A stretch of 64,000 nucleotides of DNA from Halioglobus sp. (GTDB lineage: Bacteria; Pseudomonadota; Gammaproteobacteria; Pseudomonadales; Halieaceae), in the NCBI GenBank assembly GCA_020443345.1, contig JAGRIH010000018.1:1-64000 (forward strand), read 5' to 3'. The translations under genes were made by a program, and so were the position numbers. Of this stretch, positions 59,993-64,000 are shown piece by piece (positions within the stretch are counted from its first letter, which is position 1; each line of letters opens with the position of its first letter). The notes under the pieces were generated by a model. The model worked only from the letters and a program-made list of their open reading frames with translations. It ran no database searches and was not told the origin of the DNA.

Positions 59993-61360
59993 TCAACCCA
60001 CACCATAGTGCGCGGCGGTCAGGTCCAGCGCCCGGGTCAGTTTCTCTACCAGCATGTCGATCTCTGCCGTGGTGCAAATGAGCGGTGGTGCCATGATTAC
60101 GGCGTCCCCGGTCTGGCGCACCATCAGGCCGCTGCTGTTGGCGGCGTCGCGGCAGTACATGGCGCCGGCCGCGGCGGGCGCCAGGCGTTCGCGCGAGCCC
60201 TTGTCGCGCACCAGTTCCACTGCCGCGAACATGCCCAGGCCGCGCACTTCGCCCACGATGGGGTGATCGGTCAGTTCGCGCAGGCGCGACTGCAAATGCG
60301 GAGCGATCGTTTGCGCCGCCCGCTCGATGATGTGGCTCTCGCGCAGGATGCGCAGCGTCGCCAGTCCGGCGGCGCAGGCGGCGGGGTGGCCGGAGTAGGT
60401 CAGGCCGTGGGCAAACTCGCCGCCGTGGGCGAGCAGCACATCCGCGATTCTGTCGCCCACCATGACGCCGCCCAGGGGGATGTAGCCGTTGCTGACGCCC
60501 TTGGCGAAGGTCAACAGGTCCGGTTGCAGCGCGTAGGTCTGGCAGCCGAACCAGTTGCCGGTGCGGCCGAAGCCGCAGATCACCTCATCCATGATCAGCA
60601 GGATATCGCGTTCAGCGCAGATACGCCCGATCTCCGGCCAGTAACTGTCGGGGGGGATGATCACGCCGCCAGCGCCCTGCACCGGTTCGGCGATGAAGGC
60701 CGCCACCCGCTCTTCGCCCAGCTCCTCAATTTTGGCCTCCAGCTCGCGCGCCACGCGCAGGCCGAAGGCCGCGGGAGAGTCCCCGCCCGCCTCGGCAAAC
60801 CAGTGGGGCTGGTTGATGTGGTGCACGTAGTCCAGCCCGTGGATCTGGCGGTGCATGGCGCTCATGCCGCCCAGCGAGGCCGCCGCTATGGTGGAGCCGT
60901 GATAGGCGTTGTGGCGGCTGATGATGTGTTTTTTTTCCGGCGTGCCCAGCAGTTCGTAGTAGCGCTGCACCAGGCGCAGATTGGTGTCGTTGGCCTCGGA
61001 GCCGGAGTTGGTGAAAAAAACATGGTTGAACTGGGGCGGTGTCACGTCCACCAGCACCCGGGCGAGTTCCACCGCCGGCTGGTTGGCGCAGCGAAAAAAA
61101 TTGTTGTAGTAGGGCAGCTCCTGCAGTTGCCGGTAAATGGCCTCGACAATGCGGTGCTGGCTGTAGCCCAGGTTGCAGCACCACAGCCCCGACATGCCAT
61201 CGAGCATCCGCCTGCCGTCGCTGTCGTAGATATAAATGTGCTCGGCGCGCGACACGATGCGCCCGCCGCGCTGGCTGTAGTCGCACAGGTCGGTAAACGG
61301 GTGCAGATGGTGGGCCTGGTCCAGCATCTGCAGGCGGCCGGTGTCGGTGTTGTCGTGCAT
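59993..61360 (-). CDS. spuC: Class III aminotransferase, putrescine-pyruvate type
   Basis: PLP-dependent transfer of an omega-amino group, probably from putrescine to pyruvate. The 455-residue protein has the opening MLDGMSGLWCCNLGYSQHRI and FFTNSGSEANDTNLRL for phosphate binding. AFIAEPVQGAGGVIIPP and LLIMDEVICGFGRTGNWFG hold the ring-binding Asp, FAKGVSNGYIPLGG the Schiff-base Lys, and TYSGHPAACAAGLA completes the site. This pattern matches SpuC and related polyamine aminotransferases. Divergent from the glutamine-synthetase-like and agmatinase genes, which supports polyamine use; beta-alanine or other omega-amino acids remain possible. Confidence 0.87.
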   Translation of the reverse strand: MHDNTDTGRLQMLDQAHHLHPFTDLCDYSQRGGRIVSRAEHIYIYDSDGRRMLDGMSGLWCCNLGYSQHRIVEAIYRQLQELPYYNNFFRCANQPAVELARVLVDVTPPQFNHVFFTNSGSEANDTNLRLVQRYYELLGTPEKKHIISRHNAYHGSTIAAASLGGMSAMHRQIHGLDYVHHINQPHWFAEAGGDSPAAFGLRVARELEAKIEELGEERVAAFIAEPVQGAGGVIIPPDSYWPEIGRICAERDILLIMDEVICGFGRTGNWFGCQTYALQPDLLTFAKGVSNGYIPLGGVMVGDRIADVLLAHGGEFAHGLTYSGHPAACAAGLATLRILRESHIIERAAQTIAPHLQSRLRELTDHPIVGEVRGLGMFAAVELVRDKGSRERLAPAAAGAMYCRDAANSSGLMVRQTGDAVIMAPPLICTTAEIDMLVEKLTRALDLTAAHYGVG

Positions 61361-61461
61361 CAGTCGATTTCTCCATACTGCTAAGTCGGGGTCGCACCCG
61401 GCTGGCCCGGGCCGCGCGATGGTGTGGCCGATTCAGCCGCAGCGGTGTTTAATAGGGCGGC

Positions 61462-61483
61462 AACAGTGTGGTAACAGTTTGGC
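61462..61483. repeat. 11-base direct repeat in the polyamine intergenic region
   Basis: AACAGTGTGGT followed at once by AACAGTTTGGC (9 of 11 identical), i.e. spaced one helical turn, between the divergent aminotransferase and glutamine-synthetase-like genes. A candidate site for a regulator of both genes. A TACAAT -10-like box lies nearer the latter gene. Confidence 0.35.
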
Positions 61484-61556
61484 ACAGCCAGCGCTACAGG
61501 GAAGTACCCCGACCCGCGGTGCTGTGCCCCCTGTACAATGTATAGGAACCCTGGTC

Positions 61557-62906
61557 ATGGCCGACGACGACACGAGTTTTCAGGTGTTTCTGGAACAGCA
61601 CCCGGATATCGAGATTTTCGAGATGCTTTTGCCGGATGTCTGTGGGGGACTGCGCGGCAAGTGGGTGCCGCGCGACAAGGTGCACAAACTGCGGGCCGGG
61701 CAGCTCAAGCTGCCACTGAGCTCGCTGGCCTTTGACGTGTGGGGCCGCGACGGTGACACATGGGTCTTCCAGGGCGGCGACGGCGATGGCTTCTGTGAGC
61801 CGGATACCCGCACCCTGGTGCCGGTGCCGTGGCAGCAGCGTGCCACCGCGCAGGTGGTGGTCTCCATGCGAGCGGTCGACGGGATGCCCTGCGCCTATGA
61901 TCCGCGGCATATTTTGCGCGGTCTGATGGCGCGGTTCGCGGCGCGCGGCCTGACGCCGGTGGTGGCCAGCGAAATGGAATTCTACCTGTTGCGTGATGAA
62001 CGGGATACGCTCGGCCGGCCGGTGCACACCCAGACAGACCGGGTGGGTGGGGTGCTGGCCAGCGGTCAGACCTACTGTATCGACGTCATGGAAGACATGG
62101 CTGAGCTGATGCACGGGATTCGCGACGCCTGCAGGCTCCAGGGGCTGCTTATCGATACGCTGATCAAGGAATCCGCGCCCTCCCAGTACGAGATCAATCT
62201 CTGTCACAGCGCCGACGCGCTGGTCGCCGCCGATCAGGCCATGATGCTGCAGCGCGCTATCAAGGGGGTGGCGCGCCAGCACGGGCTGCGCGCGACCTTC
62301 ATGGCCAAACCCTTTCGCGAGTTGGCGGGCAGTGGCATGCACGTGCACTGCAGCGTGCTGAACGCGCGGGGCGCCAATGCCTTCGACGACGGCAGCGCTC
62401 GCGGCAATGAACTGCTGCGCCAGGCGGTGGCCGGATGCCTGGCCACGCTGCCCGAGTGTATGCTGCTGTTTTCTCCAAGCCTGAACAGTTACCGGCGTTT
62501 CCAGGGTGGCAACCACGCACCGCTCACGGCCAGTTGGGGCTATGAAAATCGCACGGTGGCTGTGCGCATTCCCGCGGACGCACCGGCGGCGATGCGCATC
62601 GAGCACCGGGTGGCTGGCGCGGATGCCAACCCTTACCTGGCGATAGCGGCGGTGCTGGCCGGTGTGCTCCACGGTATTGACAATGCGCTGCAACCACCGC
62701 CGCCCCTGACCGGCAATGCCTACGACCAACTGAGCGCGGACCTGCCGCGCTACTGGCCCCAGGCGCTGTCCTGCTTTGCAGGTTCCGCTTTTGTGCGCGA
62801 CAATTTCAGCGCTGACTTCCAGCGTGTCTATACCAACCTCAAGCAGCAGGAGCTCAATGAGTTTGACCGCCAGGTCACGCCCATGGAATACGATGCCTGT
62901 TTATGA
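61557..62906 (+). CDS. puuA: Glutamine synthetase family protein, gamma-glutamylputrescine synthetase type
   Basis: ATP-dependent joining of glutamate to putrescine or another amine. The 449-residue protein has the GS catalytic motifs: VASEMEFYLL (metal Glu), PSQYEINLCHSADALVAADQ, GSGMHVHCSVLNARGAN, SPSLNSYRRFQGGNHAP and NRTVAVRIP with a later RIEHRVAGADANPYLAIAA. No adenylylation motif; the N-terminal part (QHPDIEIFEMLLPDVCGGLR) is that of PuuA/SpuI-type enzymes. ATG 61557 has AGGAA at eight bases. Its stop overlaps the start of the agmatinase gene. Confidence 0.87.
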   Translation: MADDDTSFQVFLEQHPDIEIFEMLLPDVCGGLRGKWVPRDKVHKLRAGQLKLPLSSLAFDVWGRDGDTWVFQGGDGDGFCEPDTRTLVPVPWQQRATAQVVVSMRAVDGMPCAYDPRHILRGLMARFAARGLTPVVASEMEFYLLRDERDTLGRPVHTQTDRVGGVLASGQTYCIDVMEDMAELMHGIRDACRLQGLLIDTLIKESAPSQYEINLCHSADALVAADQAMMLQRAIKGVARQHGLRATFMAKPFRELAGSGMHVHCSVLNARGANAFDDGSARGNELLRQAVAGCLATLPECMLLFSPSLNSYRRFQGGNHAPLTASWGYENRTVAVRIPADAPAAMRIEHRVAGADANPYLAIAAVLAGVLHGIDNALQPPPPLTGNAYDQLSADLPRYWPQALSCFAGSAFVRDNFSADFQRVYTNLKQQELNEFDRQVTPMEYDACL

Positions 62907-63862
62907 GAGATGCCACGATGACTGACCACCGTTTGCCGCTAGACGATCCGTCGATATTCGCCAATGTTTTTGGTTTCATGGGTCTGCCATTGAGCCGTCA
63001 ACTGGACGACGAGCGCAATGGCGCCGTGATCATGGGCGTCCCCTATGATTTGGGTACCAGCGGCCGCTCGGGGGCGCGGTTCGGGCCGCTGGCGATGCGC
63101 CGCGCCAGCGCCAACCTGGCCTGGGAGGTGCAGCGCTGGCCCTGGAATTTCAAATTGTCCGAGCGGCTGGCGGCGATCGACTATGGCGATGTCCAGTTCC
63201 TGTTCGGCGACAGCGAGGATATGCTGGCGCGGGTGGCGGAGCAGGCGGGGCGTATCGCGGCGGCCGGCAAGACACTGATCACGCTCGGTGGCGACCATTT
63301 CGTGAGTCTGCCGCTGCTGCGCGCCCATGCCGGGGTCTACGGCAAGCTGGCCCTGATCCATTTCGATGCGCACACCGACACCTACAACGATGAGGAAAAA
63401 TACAACCACGGCTGCATGTTTTACCGCGCGCCGCGAGACGGCCTGATCGATCCGGCGCACTCCATTCAGGTGGGGATTCGCACGGAGTACGACGCTCCCA
63501 CGCACGAGTTTGCGGTGCTCGATGCCCAGCGGGTCAACGACCAGTCCGCGGCGGCGACGGTGGCGGCCATCAGGAGCCGGGTGGGCTCGCAGCCGGCCTA
63601 CCTGAGCTTCGACATCGACTGCCTGGACCCGGCCTGTGCCCCGGGCACGGGCACCCCGGTGGTCGGCGGGCTCAGCACATCCCGGGCGCTGCAGATCCTG
63701 CAGGGCATTGCCGACCTCGACATCGTGGGTTTCGATGTGATGGAGGTCGCGCCCGCCTACGATCACGCCGATATCACCGCGCTGGCCGGCGCCACGCTGG
63801 CGCTACAGTTTCTGTATATGCGCGCCAGCCGGTTGGGGTCGGCTTGCGCTTCACCCCCCTGA
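62903..63862 (+). CDS. speB: Agmatinase/ureohydrolase family protein
   Basis: Mn-dependent hydrolysis of agmatine (or a guanidino acid) to putrescine plus urea. The 319-residue protein has the three ureohydrolase signatures: TLGGDHFVSLPLL, LIHFDAHTDTYND and SFDIDCLDPACAPGTGTP, with the four Asp and His metal ligands. The start is ATG 62903, whose ATGA overlaps the upstream stop, or ATG 62918, which has the better ribosome site GAGAG. Together with PuuA and SpuC it gives a route from agmatine to gamma-aminobutyrate-type products. Guanidinobutyrase (GbuA) is an alternative. Confidence 0.9.
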   Translation: MRDATMTDHRLPLDDPSIFANVFGFMGLPLSRQLDDERNGAVIMGVPYDLGTSGRSGARFGPLAMRRASANLAWEVQRWPWNFKLSERLAAIDYGDVQFLFGDSEDMLARVAEQAGRIAAAGKTLITLGGDHFVSLPLLRAHAGVYGKLALIHFDAHTDTYNDEEKYNHGCMFYRAPRDGLIDPAHSIQVGIRTEYDAPTHEFAVLDAQRVNDQSAAATVAAIRSRVGSQPAYLSFDIDCLDPACAPGTGTPVVGGLSTSRALQILQGIADLDIVGFDVMEVAPAYDHADITALAGATLALQFLYMRASRLGSACASPP

Positions 63863-64000
63863 CGGCAGCCCCGCTGATGGCAGCCCCGCAGTCACCCAAT
63901 CCAGAAAAGCCTGGTTGGCCAGGGAGATGCGGCGCCCGCGGCGCCTGGCCAGCGACATACTGACCACGGTGCGCGGCGACAGGGGCACCCCGGTCAGCCC
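63851..64000 (-). CDS. LysR-type regulator, C-terminal end (partial)
   Basis: The last 49 codons of a minus-strand gene whose 5' part is beyond the window. It reads GLTGVPLSPRTVVSMSLARR, then RGRRISLANQAFLDWV and ends GLPSGG-stop. The basic strand followed by a helix AFLDW is the usual end of LysR effector domains (pattern -RRRHLSP-x-RAFIDWL). Its 3' end overlaps the agmatinase gene by 12 bases. A regulator of the polyamine genes is plausible. Confidence 0.6.
   Translation of the reverse strand, partial: GLTGVPLSPRTVVSMSLARRRGRRISLANQAFLDWVTAGLPSAGLPSGG

Overview
This is a GC-rich, gene-dense bacterial chromosome segment with short intergenic gaps, frequent GTG/TTG starts and many stop/start overlaps. 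The gene content points to an aerobic, probably marine gammaproteobacterium of the Halieaceae/Cellvibrionales type. The markers are exosortase XrtH with its partner membrane protein, a TonB receptor next to acyl-CoA metabolism, valine catabolism through methylmalonate semialdehyde, aerobic GlpD and the SpuC/PuuA/SpeB polyamine genes. The taxon is an inference. No rRNA, tRNA, CRISPR array, insertion sequence or prophage was seen.

Layout. 1-5.1 kb (minus): 3' truncated pyruvate kinase, GlpQ-type phosphodiesterase, coniferyl-aldehyde-type dehydrogenase, and a secreted leucine-rich-repeat protein with an IPTL-like C-terminal sorting tail. 5.5-12.4 kb: a TetR regulator, a broken sodium:solute symporter gene, and a TonB receptor / acyl-CoA ligase / alpha-beta hydrolase operon. 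Three copies of one palindrome tie these together; two of them sit exactly between -35 and -10 boxes. 12.4-21.8 kb: DEAD-box helicase, MFS exporter, a 1341-residue multi-membrane sensor-like protein of unknown output, HIT protein, DUF4136 lipoprotein and an AraC regulator. 22-27.5 kb: a complete distal valine pathway (mmsA, isobutyryl-CoA dehydrogenase, enoyl-CoA hydratase, 3-hydroxyisobutyryl-CoA hydrolase, mmsB). 27.5-33.6 kb (minus): ABC ATPase, a GldF-GldG fusion, a DUF4340 protein, then exosortase H and its partner. 33.6-41 kb: TauE/SafE permease, glutathione reductase, DUF481 outer-membrane protein, zinc ribbon protein, DsbA-like protein, MltF and a quinone oxidoreductase. 41-48.9 kb: iron alcohol dehydrogenase, SDR, two histone-deacetylase-family proteins (one fused to a GNAT acetyltransferase), a 2OG-Fe(II) oxygenase, small proteins, and the remains of a phospholipase D gene. 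48.9-54 kb (minus): an oligopeptide ABC importer. 54-64 kb: a citrate-synthase-family protein with a divergent LysR regulator, GlpD, an unusual long isocitrate dehydrogenase, and a polyamine cluster ending in a partial LysR gene.

The most notable items are: a 579-residue NADP-isocitrate dehydrogenase that carries an internal duplication of its central module, with catalytic residues divided between the copies; a single-polypeptide acetyltransferase-deacetylase reminiscent of the separate Bacillus AcuA/AcuC pair; the TetR operator set around a decaying transporter gene; a citrate synthase homologue with Glu where the catalytic Asp is expected; a decayed ClsC-like phospholipase D gene; and the large Cache/winged-helix membrane protein. 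All functions are assigned by reading the sequence, without database searches.
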